Shown piece after piece: positions 7,646 to 16,663 of a DNA stretch of 29,489 bases. This DNA is from Fimbriimonas sp. (GTDB lineage: Bacteria; Armatimonadota; Fimbriimonadia; Fimbriimonadales; Fimbriimonadaceae): the NCBI GenBank assembly GCA_030447945.1, contig JAUJNV010000016.1, forward strand, positions 1 through 29,489. The letters are read 5' to 3'. The position numbers and the translations under genes were made by a program. How positions within the stretch are numbered: the first letter of the stretch is position 1; each line of letters starts with the position of its first letter. The notes below the pieces were generated by a model that was given only the letters and a program-made list of their open reading frames with translations, had not been told where the DNA came from and ran no database searches.

Positions 7646-8338
7646 ATGGAAGAACGCGCGCGTGAGGCAGACAACGGGAAGTGGGCGCATCTGCCGATTA
7701 CCCCTTGGCCGGCGGCCCTTGAGTTGCTGCCCCTCCTTGCGATCATCGCGATCCTCGCCGTCATCCTCCAACCTGTCTTTAAGCAGTCCAGGATCGCCCA
7801 TCAATCTAGCTTGCGAAGAGAAGCGGGGCAAAAATCCAAGGTGCTTCAGGGCGCGAAGCTCCAGCTCGCCCGTCCCGCCGCCTACTCCCCTGGGTACGTT
7901 CGCTTGAGCTACCCCAACGGCGATCTCTCCCCCGCGAAGGGTGTCTGCACCGACGTGGTCATCCGCGCCCTGCGCCACGCCGGAAAGGACCTTCAGCGGC
8001 TTATCCACGAAGACATGGGCCGGCGCTTCAGCACCTATCCACGCCGAGGCAAGGCACGCGACCGCAATATCGACCACCGCCGCGTACCCAACCAGATCCA
8101 CTTTCTGAAGCGGTTCGGAAAGATGCTGACCACTGAGGTAGGAGGCCGAAGCCTGAGTGCCTGGATGCCGGGTGACATCGTGTACTGGAAGCTGGACAAC
8201 GGCCTCGATCACACCGGTATCGTGTCCGACCGACTGAACGAAGACGGCGAGCCGCTGGTGATCCACAACATCTGGCAGACGGCGGAAGAGGACGTCCTCA
8301 CCAAGTGGCGGATTGTGGGGCACTACCGCTACCCCTAA
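7646..8338 (+). CDS. DUF1287 protein with prepilin-like hydrophobic N-terminus
   Basis: 230 aa. Residues about 75-230 match DUF1287: YSPGYVRLSYPNGDL, GVCTDVVIRALRHAGKDLQ, the NIDHRRVPNQ motif, GDIVYWKLDNGLDHTGIV, IHNIW and GHYRYP. Cys101 and His189 sit where a papain/NlpC-like Cys-His pair would be expected, so cysteine-peptidase or amidase chemistry is plausible but unproven. Residues about 20-48 (ALELLPLLAIIAILAVILQP and VFKQSR) resemble the pilin-type hydrophobic helix of Armatimonadota prepilins. The canonical G-F-T-L-I-E cleavage motif is absent, so it more likely serves as a membrane anchor. A GAAGG site lies 5 nt before the ATG. This gene precedes the ABC transporter genes. Confidence 0.8.
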   Translation: MEERAREADNGKWAHLPITPWPAALELLPLLAIIAILAVILQPVFKQSRIAHQSSLRREAGQKSKVLQGAKLQLARPAAYSPGYVRLSYPNGDLSPAKGVCTDVVIRALRHAGKDLQRLIHEDMGRRFSTYPRRGKARDRNIDHRRVPNQIHFLKRFGKMLTTEVGGRSLSAWMPGDIVYWKLDNGLDHTGIVSDRLNEDGEPLVIHNIWQTAEEDVLTKWRIVGHYRYP

Positions 8339-8401
8339 GCGAAAAACCTCACACCGCACTGGAGGTCCGTTGCCCTCGTGCCGACATGTCTACCAGGCAC
8401 T

Positions 8402-9310
8402 ATGAGCGATCCGATCTTTGTCGAGGGCTTGAGGGTTCGGTACCGCTCCAAAAAGGGAGCTTGGGTGGAAGCGGTGCAGGGCTTGGACTTCCGGGTGCGG
8501 CCGGGCGAGGTCGTGGGATTTCTGGGACCGAACGGAGCGGGGAAGTCCTCAACGCTGAAGGCGCTGATGGGGTTTGTGGAGCCTTCGGAGGGCCGGTGCG
8601 AAGTCTTTGGCCTGCGGGCGGGATCGCTGGATGCGAAGCGGCGGGTGGGCTACCTGCCGGAGGTCGCGATGTACTACCCGTTCCTCACGCCGCTGGAAAC
8701 GCTCCGTCTGTACGGTGAGCTTCAGGGACTTGGGGGAAGGGCTCTGAAGGACGAGGCCCGTTACCTGCTGGAGATCGTCGGCCTGAAGGACGCCCTTAAC
8801 AAGCAGAACCGCTCGCTGAGCAAGGGGATGCTCCAGCGGGTAGGAATCGCGCAGTCGCTGCTTGGCTCGCCGGATTTGCTGATCCTCGACGAGGTGACGA
8901 GCGGCCTGGATCCCGTTGGCCGGAAGGAGCTCCGGGAGCTGCTTCGCGAGCGGCAACGGCAAGGCGCGACGCTCTTCTTTTCGAGCCATGAGCTGAGCGA
9001 AGTCGACCAACTCTGCGACCGGATTCTGCTCGTCCACCAAGGGCGGCTGATCGAGGAGCGCGGCATGGAAGAGCTGAAGGAAGGGCTCAGGCGCTACTCC
9101 CTGAGCTACCTCGGCAACGCCTCCCTGCTAGGGCTGACCGAGGAGTGGCACGAGACGGACGGAGTGCGCATCGCGCGGTTCTCCGATAAGGCGCGGCTTC
9201 TGACGGCGATCGAGCGGGTGGGACAGGCCGGTGGACAGGTGCTGGACGTGGTGTCGCAGGAGGGCTCGCTTGAGGACTACTTTATCGAGACGGTAGGGAG
9301 GGCGGCGTGA
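8402..9310 (+). CDS. ABC transporter ATP-binding protein (ABC-2 exporter type)
   Basis: 302 aa. Walker A GPNGAGKSS, signature LSKGMLQRVGIAQSL, Walker B LLILDEVTSGLDP and the switch histidine in SSHEL are all present. An accessory domain of about 80 residues follows the nucleotide-binding domain, as in ATPases of ABC-2 systems. The chosen ATG gives the family N-terminus MSDPIFVEGLRVRY. An in-frame GTG 24 nt upstream, 12 nt after GGAGG, is a real alternative start. The stop overlaps the permease start (GTGA), showing translational coupling. Substrate is unknown; the organisation resembles exporters paired with an integral permease. Confidence 0.93.
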   Translation: MSDPIFVEGLRVRYRSKKGAWVEAVQGLDFRVRPGEVVGFLGPNGAGKSSTLKALMGFVEPSEGRCEVFGLRAGSLDAKRRVGYLPEVAMYYPFLTPLETLRLYGELQGLGGRALKDEARYLLEIVGLKDALNKQNRSLSKGMLQRVGIAQSLLGSPDLLILDEVTSGLDPVGRKELRELLRERQRQGATLFFSSHELSEVDQLCDRILLVHQGRLIEERGMEELKEGLRRYSLSYLGNASLLGLTEEWHETDGVRIARFSDKARLLTAIERVGQAGGQVLDVVSQEGSLEDYFIETVGRAA

Positions 9311-10083
9311 AGCTTCGCGTTTACAAGGCGCTTGCGAGGGGCGTGGTTTTGGAGTCACTTCGGCGCAAGGACCTGTGGGTCGTGGCGATCCTGGGGTTCC
9401 TCATTCTCTTGGCCTCGGGTGCCCTGGGGTTCTTTGGCGCAAGCGGGCTGGAGGTCTTCGTGAAGGACCTTGCCGTGACGGTGCTCGGGATGTTCTCGAC
9501 CGCGATGGCGGTCCTGGTATCGTGCCGACTGATCCCAGAGGAGGTGCGGCAGCGCACCCTCTATCCGCTGCTCGCGCGGCCCATCAGCCGGTTCGATCTC
9601 CTCTTCGGCAAGTTTGTGGGCGCCGTGTTGGTGACCTGGATCGGGTTCGCCATGCTCGCGGCGCTCACCGCGCTCGCGCTGGCCAGCTTCAAGGTGCCTT
9701 TCGAGGCGATCATGCTGCAGTACCTGCTCGCGAAGGCGATGGGCCTGGCCGTGGTGTGCGCCGTCGGGATCGCGCTCAGCACCTTGATGACGCCTCCGGC
9801 CGCCGCGACCACCGGCTTTGTGTTGGCGTTCGGCTCGGGCATGATCGTGCGGGCGCTCGTCATGGGGTACGAGGCGGCGCCTCCTGGAGCGCAGTGGGGA
9901 TTCAAGCTGCTGAACGGCGCGCTCCCGCAGTTCGGGCTGTTCGACCTCGGTGGGAGGGCGGTGTACTTCGGATGGTCGACGGTTCCGCTGTGGGTTATGG
10001 GCTCGCTCGCGCTCTACATGGTCCTCTATAGCTCGGCCATGCTGGGCGTGAGCTGGCTGCGATTTCGAAAGCAGGCGATTTAA
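9307..10083 (+). CDS. ABC-2 type transporter permease
   Basis: 258 aa integral membrane protein with about six hydrophobic segments: near residues 23-47, 52-75, 108-133, 140-163, 166-190 and 226-252. The cytoplasmic stretch RLIPEEVRQRTLYPLLARP is typical of ABC-2 permeases (compare NosY/CcmB-like proteins). The start is a GTG overlapping the ATPase stop by 4 nt, and the stop overlaps the next gene by 1 nt (TAATG). All three genes should therefore be co-translated and probably form one export or membrane-maintenance system. Confidence 0.9.
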   Translation: MKLRVYKALARGVVLESLRRKDLWVVAILGFLILLASGALGFFGASGLEVFVKDLAVTVLGMFSTAMAVLVSCRLIPEEVRQRTLYPLLARPISRFDLLFGKFVGAVLVTWIGFAMLAALTALALASFKVPFEAIMLQYLLAKAMGLAVVCAVGIALSTLMTPPAAATTGFVLAFGSGMIVRALVMGYEAAPPGAQWGFKLLNGALPQFGLFDLGGRAVYFGWSTVPLWVMGSLALYMVLYSSAMLGVSWLRFRKQAI

Positions 10084-11063
10084 TGCGGCACTTCGTCTTC
10101 CCTGGTTTGGCCGTGGTGGCGGCGACGGCTTTCGGAACCTGGGCCACCGCCCTCGCGCCGGTGGTGAATCCGCCAGTGCGGGTTGCGGGGCTGGAGGCGC
10201 AGGACAGCCACGCCGCCGCTTCGCTGCTCGGGCAGTTCCGCTCCTCCTGGGCGTCCTGGATGTACCTCCGGACAGATCTGTATCTGCACAACGGCGTCGA
10301 GATGCGGCCCCTCACGGAGGGCGAGGCCAGGGCGGGCCGGAAGGCGGAAGAGAGCTCGGAGAAGGGGGACGAGAAGCTGCACGAGGAGAGCATCGTCTCC
10401 GTCGTGCCGCCGAGAGAGCGAGATTTCCGGGGCGTCTTCGGCGATCTGGAGAGGGCGACGGCGGCGTACCAGGACATGCACGGGCACGAGCACAACGACC
10501 CGAAGAAGGCCCTGCCGCTGTTCCGCCTCATGACGTGGGTGGACCCGCAGTTCATCACGGGGTGGACGATCGGCTCCTCCATCATAGCCATGGACCGAAG
10601 CGAGCGGGGCACGACCGAGGCGCTACGGTTTCTGCAGGAGGGCCTAAAAGCGAACCCGCAGAGCGTGGACTTGCTCCACGGCATCGGCACGACGCTCATC
10701 TCCCGTGGACGCCGGATCCCAGAGGCGGTCCCGTACTTGGAGCGGGCGCGCCAGACGGGCCTGAAGCACCTGAAGATGCTTTCCGAGGGCGAGGTGGAAG
10801 CTTTGGATCAGACCTACCGCTGGCTCGCCCTCAGCTACCGCGAGCTGGGGCATCCGGGCCGCATGCGCGCCGTGGCGCGGGAAGGTCTGCAGGTGTTCCC
10901 GGACGACAAAGTGCTCGCGAGGATCCTCGGGGCCGCTTCGCCGGCCGCTGGTGAGACGGCGCGGAAGGATTGGCCACCGGCGAAGGCCCAAGGCGATGCC
11001 CACGAGGATCACGATCACGACCACGACGGCCATCAGGACCACGCCCACGGCGATCATCACTAG
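10083..11063 (+). CDS. TPR-repeat protein with His/Asp-rich C-terminal tail
   Basis: 326 aa. An N-terminal hydrophobic segment (FVFPGLAVVAATAFGTWATA) acts as a signal or anchor, placing the rest outside the cytoplasmic membrane. Helical tetratricopeptide-like repeats lie around residues 150-290 (for example ALRFLQEGLKANPQSVDLLH and YRWLALSYRELGHPGRMRAV). The last roughly 20 residues are His/Asp-rich (HEDHDHDHDGHQDH), a likely divalent-metal-binding tail. The start codon overlaps the permease stop. The tail and coupling suggest an accessory subunit of the ABC system, perhaps metal-sensing, but no function is established. Confidence 0.8.
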   Translation: MRHFVFPGLAVVAATAFGTWATALAPVVNPPVRVAGLEAQDSHAAASLLGQFRSSWASWMYLRTDLYLHNGVEMRPLTEGEARAGRKAEESSEKGDEKLHEESIVSVVPPRERDFRGVFGDLERATAAYQDMHGHEHNDPKKALPLFRLMTWVDPQFITGWTIGSSIIAMDRSERGTTEALRFLQEGLKANPQSVDLLHGIGTTLISRGRRIPEAVPYLERARQTGLKHLKMLSEGEVEALDQTYRWLALSYRELGHPGRMRAVAREGLQVFPDDKVLARILGAASPAAGETARKDWPPAKAQGDAHEDHDHDHDGHQDHAHGDHH

Positions 11064-11248
11064 CTGAACTAGCTGACCTCAAGGCTCGATGCCCGCTACA
11101 AAGTGCGGCACATCGGTACTCGACGCGTCGGCGCACGTGCCAAAGGAACCGCAGCGTCATCGCTCAGTCCACAACCTCTTCGCCAGGGCTCGCCCCGTAG
11201 GGCGTGCTGCCGTCGCCGTGCGGGACGCCTATGCCTGACTCTGGGCAA

Positions 11249-11295
11249 GGCGCGGGGCCGGGGGCTGGAGGAAATCTCCCCAACGCCCCGACGCC
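11249..11295. terminator. GC-rich stem-loop between convergent genes
   Basis: GGCG-CGGGGC (11249-11258) can pair with GCCCCG-A-CGCC (11285-11295), enclosing GGAG-GAAAT-CTCC (11267-11279). It lies between the TPR gene (plus) and the secreted protein gene (minus), so a bidirectional terminator role is likely. There is no U-tract. Confidence 0.4.
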
Positions 11296-11302
11296 TTCTG
11301 CC

Positions 11303-12430
11303 CTACCGTCCTTCGGTGATGCCAAACTCGCGGATCACGATGTCCCGGCGCTCGCGCTCGAGGAGGAAGGTGTGCTCGATAGCCGAGCGCTTGCCCCACG
11401 GGTCCTCGTACTCGTGGCGGCCCACGACGCGGGCCGCGTCGCGGCCGTTGCTGCGGACGCTGACGATGTCATAGCGGCTGGTCCGCGTGTTATCGATACC
11501 GTCCATGAACAGGTCGTAGAAATCGTCCGGGCTGAGGGAGTAGCGGTAGGTGCCATCCATATAGATGTTCACCTTTCCGTCGCGCGGGATGAGCTTGCTC
11601 GCGGCGCGGCGGTCGCCCCTCTGGAACGAGTCCACGATGTCTTCGATGGCGTAATCCAGATCCTCGTAGCGGTCGTAGCGATCGGCGGGATTGGGCCGGT
11701 TCCACCGGTAGTCGGTGCCTTCCCAGGTCTGCGGGAAGACGTTGATGATGGTCACCCGATGCGGCTGGATGTAAGCGGGGAGGCTGGCATAGTAGTACCA
11801 GGGCGAGTAGAAGACGCTGTACGCGTAGTTGACCTGGTGCGAGAAGGCGTACGGGTCGAACACGTAGTGCGGGTAGCAGTAGTAGTCGTCTCGCCAGTTC
11901 CGGTCGTAGTGGACGTAACCGACGCGGTAGTTTCCAAAGACGATCCCCACCCGCTCCTGCCGGCGCACGCGGCGGGCGAGCTCGGGGTCGAACCGGGCGG
12001 GGGCACGGCCGATCTGGACGCGCTCGCGCCGAACGTTGCCGCCGATGTTGTTGGTGGTTCCGTACCGCACGTTGCCGCTGCGGGACTGGGTGCGCGTGGG
12101 GCGCCGGCTGAGGCCGGCATCGCCGCCGCGGGTGTCGCGGCCATCGCTGGGCCGCCCGGAGGTAGAGCCGCCGGTGCGACCGCCGAAGATGTCGCCGGAG
12201 TTTCGGGAACCGCCGGAGTGGCCGGAACCACCCGAACCGCCGCCGCTGCGTCGAGGGGGTGGTTCGTTATTCCGAGGCTTGGAGCCGCCTTCCGAAGAGC
12301 CTCCCGAGCCGCCGCTAGATCCGCCGCCGCCCTTCTTCTTTTTACCGAGTCCCTCTTGGGGAGACGCGAAAGCCGCGACCATCCCTAGACACACCGTTAC
12401 GCCGACGATCCTTAGCCACGTAGTCTTCAT
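11303..12430 (-). CDS. Secreted low-complexity (Gly/Ser/Arg-rich then Tyr-rich) protein of unknown function
   Basis: 375 aa. The start ATG is preceded by GAGGAAG; an in-frame TTG directly before it is less likely. A signal peptide (MKTTWLRIVGVTVCLGMVAA) leads into about 100 residues rich in Gly, Ser, Arg and Lys (GKKKKGGGGSSGGSGG and similar). A Tyr/Asp/Arg-rich centre follows (RNWRDDYYCYPHYVFDPYAF, SPWYYYASLP), and then a folded-looking C-terminal part (DDFYDLFMDGIDNTRTSRYD, DIVIREFGITEGR). I do not recognise a family. The composition suggests a cell-surface or periplasmic protein with a flexible, cationic linker. A TAATAT box lies upstream on the same strand. Confidence 0.75.
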   Translation of the reverse strand: MKTTWLRIVGVTVCLGMVAAFASPQEGLGKKKKGGGGSSGGSGGSSEGGSKPRNNEPPPRRSGGGSGGSGHSGGSRNSGDIFGGRTGGSTSGRPSDGRDTRGGDAGLSRRPTRTQSRSGNVRYGTTNNIGGNVRRERVQIGRAPARFDPELARRVRRQERVGIVFGNYRVGYVHYDRNWRDDYYCYPHYVFDPYAFSHQVNYAYSVFYSPWYYYASLPAYIQPHRVTIINVFPQTWEGTDYRWNRPNPADRYDRYEDLDYAIEDIVDSFQRGDRRAASKLIPRDGKVNIYMDGTYRYSLSPDDFYDLFMDGIDNTRTSRYDIVSVRSNGRDAARVVGRHEYEDPWGKRSAIEHTFLLERERRDIVIREFGITEGR

Positions 12431-12536
12431 CAACTTCCTCGTCCATACATATTACGCCACAGATCGTGGGTGGTTACGGATTGGTGGTGGAGATGTCTCT
12501 GGGGACGGGACCTCTTGCCGGGCCGGCGCTTCGCGC

Positions 12537-12542
12537 TAACAT
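12537..12542 (+). promoter_or_regulatory. Candidate -10 box (TAACAT) for a leaderless IDH transcript
   Basis: TAACAT ends 6 nt before the IDH start codon and no Shine-Dalgarno site is present. That spacing puts the expected transcription start at or next to the ATG. No clear -35 is visible. Confidence 0.35.
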
Positions 12543-12548
12543 AGCCGC

Positions 12549-13565
12549 ATGGCGAAGCGGCGGATTGGAGTCTTACCAGGGGACGGCATCGGGCCCGAGA
12601 TCATGCGGGCCACTCTGGACATTCTTGAGGCGGTCGGCTTCGACGCCGAGTGGGTTTACCTGGAGGTCGGGCAGGCCGCGCTCGACAAGGGCAAGCCGGC
12701 GATGCCGCCGGAGACGGTCGACGCCATCCGCGAGCTCGGGATCGCGATCAAGGGGCCAACGGCGACGCCGGTCGGCAGGGGGCACTCAAGCGCCAACGTC
12801 GCTCTGCGCAAGGCGCTCGACCTCTTCGCGAACGTCCGCCCGGCCCGCACCATGCCCGGGATCGAGGGGCCGTTCGCAGACAAGGTGGTCGACCTCATCA
12901 TCGTGCGCGAGAACACCGAGGATCTCTACGCGGGCATCGAGTTCCAGCCCCATCCCGACGTGGCCCAAGCCATCAAAGTCATCACGCGCCCGGGTTGCCG
13001 GCGGCTATGCAAGTACGCCTTCGAGATGGTCCGCATCCAGCGTCGAAAGCGCCTCACGGCGGTCCACAAGGCGAACATCATGAAGCTGACCGACGGGATG
13101 TTCCTCGACGAGTTTTACAAGGCGGCCGAGGACTATCCTGATGTGACGGCGGACGACGTGATCGTGGACAACTGCTGCATGCAGCTCGTCACCCGGCCGG
13201 AGCAGTACGACGTGCTCGTGACCGAGAACCTTTACGGCGACATCGTTAGCGATCTCTGCGCGGGTCTGGTCGGTGGCCTGGGGATCGCGCCCGGGGCGAA
13301 CATCGGCGAGAAGTGCGCCGTCTTCGAGGCGGTCCACGGTTCCGCGCCGGACATCGCGGGCAAAGGCATCGCCAACCCGACGGCCCTCCTCTTCAGCGCC
13401 GTGATGATGCTGCGCCATCTAGGCGAGGCGGAGATGGCGGATCAAATCGCTCAAGCGGTGCTTCGCATCGCCGCCGACGGCAAGTGTCTGACGATGGACC
13501 TCGGGGGGAAGGCCACCACTGAAGAATTTAAGGCTTCGGTGATCAAGGAGGCGGGCGCCGCCTGA
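12549..13565 (+). CDS. NAD-dependent isocitrate dehydrogenase (isocitrate/isopropylmalate dehydrogenase family)
   Basis: 338 aa beta-decarboxylating dehydrogenase. Substrate motifs are [20 protein letters not shown] and VRPARTMPG. The lysine and metal-binding regions are [22 protein letters not shown] and [11 protein letters not shown]. The segment [14 protein letters not shown] and the Ser-x-x-Asn of the substrate loop favour isocitrate over 3-isopropylmalate. [17 protein letters not shown] carries the Asp-Ile pair seen in NAD-specific members; NADP enzymes have Lys-Tyr there. Homoisocitrate dehydrogenase is the main alternative. It would feed 2-oxoglutarate into the TCA cycle. The stop overlaps the next gene's apparent CTG start. 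Confidence 0.88.
   Translation: MAKRRIGVLPGDGIGPEIMRATLDILEAVGFDAEWVYLEVGQAALDKGKPAMPPETVDAIRELGIAIKGPTATPVGRGHSSANVALRKALDLFANVRPARTMPGIEGPFADKVVDLIIVRENTEDLYAGIEFQPHPDVAQAIKVITRPGCRRLCKYAFEMVRIQRRKRLTAVHKANIMKLTDGMFLDEFYKAAEDYPDVTADDVIVDNCCMQLVTRPEQYDVLVTENLYGDIVSDLCAGLVGGLGIAPGANIGEKCAVFEAVHGSAPDIAGKGIANPTALLFSAVMMLRHLGEAEMADQIAQAVLRIAADGKCLTMDLGGKATTEEFKASVIKEAGAA
13545..13551 (+). promoter_or_regulatory. Strong Shine-Dalgarno site deciding a CTG start
   Basis: AAGGAGG lies inside the IDH 3' end, 10 nt before the CTG at 13562 that overlaps the IDH stop (CTGA). The next in-frame ATG, at 13592, is too far away and would remove the start of the Rossmann fold. Confidence 0.65.
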
Positions 13566-14443
13566 GGGTTCTCGTCGTCGGCGGCTCCGGCATGCTTGGC
13601 TCAGACCTCCTCACCCACTTGCGGGCACGGGGGCACGAGCCGGTTGCGCCGGCCTCCACCGAGCTGGACGTTACGGACCCTGTAGCTCATGCAGAGATCG
13701 TAACCGGGAAGTACGGCGAGTTCCGCTGGTGTGTGAACTGCGCGGCCTACACGGCGGTGGACAAGGCGGAGGAAGAGGTTCGGGAGGCGACCGAGCTCAA
13801 TGCCTTCGGCCCGGGGCTGCTGGCGCGCTCGTGCCTCATGGCGGGCGCGCGTCTGCTGCACATTTCGACCGACTTCGTGTTCGATGGCGAGGATTCGGAG
13901 CCTTACCGGGAAGACGCCCCGACCAATCCGCTGGGCGTCTACGGCCGGACGAAGCGGGAAGGGGAGGAGGCGGTTCTGACGACCCACCCCAACGCCGTCG
14001 TCGTCCGCACGTCATGGCTCTACGGGCCGAATGGCAAGTGCTTCCCTCGCACGATCGTCAACGCGTGGGAGGCCGGGAAGGGGTTGCGGGTCGTGGCCGA
14101 TCAGGTCGGCTCGCCCACCTACACGGGAGATTTGGCGCGGATTCTCGTGGACCTGATCGAGCGGGATCCGTTCCCGGGGACGTACCACGCGGCGGGACCG
14201 GAGGCGATGAGCTGGCACGAGGTCGCAAGGCGGACTTTAGAAGCGTACAAGAGGATAACAGGCGGGCAGGCGGGGATTCTTGTGGAGCCGATTCGTACGG
14301 TGGATTGGCCCACCCCCGCCCGAAGACCCCGCATGAGCGCGCTGTCGAGCGAAAAGCTCCTGGCCCTGGGGATTCCGCCGATGCAACCGATCGACGAAGC
14401 GCTGGAGGAGTTCTGCCGCCGACTGGCCCAGGGTTGGACCTAA
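13562..14443 (+). CDS. rfbD: dTDP-4-dehydrorhamnose reductase (RmlD-like), probable CTG start
   Basis: 293 aa SDR-family enzyme. From CTG the protein begins [16 protein letters not shown] after the initiator, giving a complete beta-strand plus G-x-x-G-x-x-G NAD(P) motif. The first ATG would begin inside that motif. Other hallmarks are NCAAYTAVDKAEEE, the HISTDFVFDGE loop with catalytic Ser/Thr, VYGRTKREGE (Tyr-x-x-x-Lys), RTSWLYGPNGK and DQVGSPTYTGDLA. The family reduces dTDP-4-keto-rhamnose to dTDP-L-rhamnose for cell-surface glycans. No rmlA, B or C neighbours are present. The start overlaps the IDH stop by 4 nt, so it is translationally coupled. The stop overlaps that of the convergent regulator gene. 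Confidence 0.85.
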   Translation: MRVLVVGGSGMLGSDLLTHLRARGHEPVAPASTELDVTDPVAHAEIVTGKYGEFRWCVNCAAYTAVDKAEEEVREATELNAFGPGLLARSCLMAGARLLHISTDFVFDGEDSEPYREDAPTNPLGVYGRTKREGEEAVLTTHPNAVVVRTSWLYGPNGKCFPRTIVNAWEAGKGLRVVADQVGSPTYTGDLARILVDLIERDPFPGTYHAAGPEAMSWHEVARRTLEAYKRITGGQAGILVEPIRTVDWPTPARRPRMSALSSEKLLALGIPPMQPIDEALEEFCRRLAQGWT

Positions 14444-15061
14444 CGCCGCTCCGGCACTTCTACGCCGACGGCCCACGTATACCAGCCGGGATCGGATCTC
14501 TGAAGGAGCTTGAAGACCAAGCCACGACCCGAATGGCGCCGTTCGCGGCGACCGCCGGAAGCTCCCAGTTCCGGTAGTTCCCCAGCTTTGACTTCCACTC
14601 GTTCATCACGCGCTGTCGATGCTCGGGATCCGGCCACATCAGCTCGTAGATTCGTTCGGTCCGGATAACCTGATGGGGCCCGTATCCGTAGACACGCTCG
14701 GCCTCCCGATTGTAGGCGACGACCCTCATCTGCTCGTCGAACGCTACGAAGATCACCGGCATGTGGTCGGCGAACATCCGGAGCTGCTGCTCGGCGCGGG
14801 CGAGCTCTTCGTGGGCGGTACGGAGCGCGACGCCGAGCGCTTGCGTGCGGCTGGCCGCGCCGAGCTTTTGGCGCATGCGGTCCCAATACGTCCGCACCGT
14901 TTTCGCCCCGATACTGAGTCGCAGGGCGATCTCCTTGTCGGTCAGACCGTCGGCCGCAAGAAAGAGCACCTCCGCTCCCTCTCGGAGAGGGCGGCGTGTG
15001 CATCGGAGCCCTCGCCACCGGTGTCTCTTCCTCGATCGTTAGGTTCTGTGCCAGTCCTCAT
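14440..15061 (-). CDS. HTH (LuxR-type)-PAS regulator, frameshifted
   Basis: The reconstructed protein is about 207 aa. An ATG after TGAGG starts MRTGTEPNDRGRD and reads to ALSERER. A 1-nt shift near 14971 (CGGAGG where CGGGAGG is expected) then leads to VLFLAADGLTDKEIALRLSI and GAKTVRTYWDRMRQKLG, a LuxR/GerE helix-turn-helix. A PAS domain follows (MPVIFVAFDEQMRVVAYNRE, AERVYGYGPHQVI). A second 1-nt shift near 14487 (CCCGGC for CCCGGGC) would replace the present ending IPAGIRGPSA by a typical PAS ending, GWYTWAVGVEVPERR. Without the second correction the frame stops at 14460. Having the HTH N-terminal to the PAS domain reverses the usual LuxR order. It is likely a sensory transcription factor. 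Confidence 0.7.
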
Positions 15062-15118
15062 CGGCCTCAGGGGGTGGCCCCTTTGAAATCGCAGTGTATC
15101 ACGCCGGACGCGACCTTT

Positions 15119-15458
15119 CTAGCTCGACCCCGCTTCGGCGGCGACAAACGGAGCAGGGGGCAGTGGCTTGGCGGCCCGTACCCTCACGCGCCTCACCTGG
15201 GCGTATTTCGAAAGTATCTCTTCGGCGATATCCGCCGCCAGACGTTCTAAGGTCAGCACCTGACGGGTTTGGGCAAGCGCTTGAACCCGGCGCGCCGCCT
15301 CCCCGTAATCGACGGTGTCCTCCACTCGGTCGGACGCGTCCGCCGTGCCCTCGACAGTCATCTCTAGGTCCACCTTGTATCGATGTCCCACCACTCTTTC
15401 TTCCGGCGGCACGCCGTGATACGCAGAACTCGAGGCCACGGACGTACACGACGTACAC
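15119..15458 (-). CDS. folB: Dihydroneopterin aldolase, frameshifted near N-terminus
   Basis: The folate-pathway enzyme converting 7,8-dihydroneopterin to 6-hydroxymethyl-dihydropterin and glycolaldehyde. The N-terminal strand MYVVYVRGLEF begins at a GTG. Near 15430 the frame changes and continues AYHGVPPEERVVGHRYKVDL, with the conserved Glu of PPEER, Tyr of VDYGE and Lys of RAAKPLPPAPF. The expected sequence around the break is LEF-x-AYHGV, so either two bases are missing or one is extra. The corrected length is about 112-113 aa, close to the family's 115-120. It is divergent from nusA. Confidence 0.8.
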
Positions 15459-15522
15459 GCCCCATTAGACCCCGCGGAGGAAGGATTTTTGGCGACGGCG
15501 GGCCATCCCCGGGGGCGTAGCG

Positions 15523-15531
15523 TGGTACACT
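15523..15531 (+). promoter_or_regulatory. Extended -10 promoter (TGGTACACT) for nusA-ylxR-infB
   Basis: A TGG-TACACT extended -10 element lies about 84 nt upstream of nusA, in the gap divergent from folB. It is followed by a leader with a terminator hairpin. No convincing -35 is seen. Confidence 0.45.
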
Positions 15532-15562
15532 GGGACAAATAGAAAGGCGCCGGAGAGAGCAG

Positions 15563-15585
15563 GGCGGCTGGGGCCGTCTTTTTTT
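15563..15585 (+). terminator. Intrinsic terminator/attenuator in the nusA leader
   Basis: GGCGGC (15563-15568) pairs with GCCGTC (15573-15578) across loop TGGG, and seven T follow at once (15579-15585). It lies between the candidate promoter and the nusA start, so it would stop transcription before nusA unless antiterminated. This fits autoregulation of a transcription-factor operon. Confidence 0.6.
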
Positions 15586-15614
15586 GTACCGGAGGCATTG
15601 AAAAAGGGGTAGCG

Positions 15615-16655
<1,041 letters not shown>

Positions 16656-16663
16656 GGGAGAGG

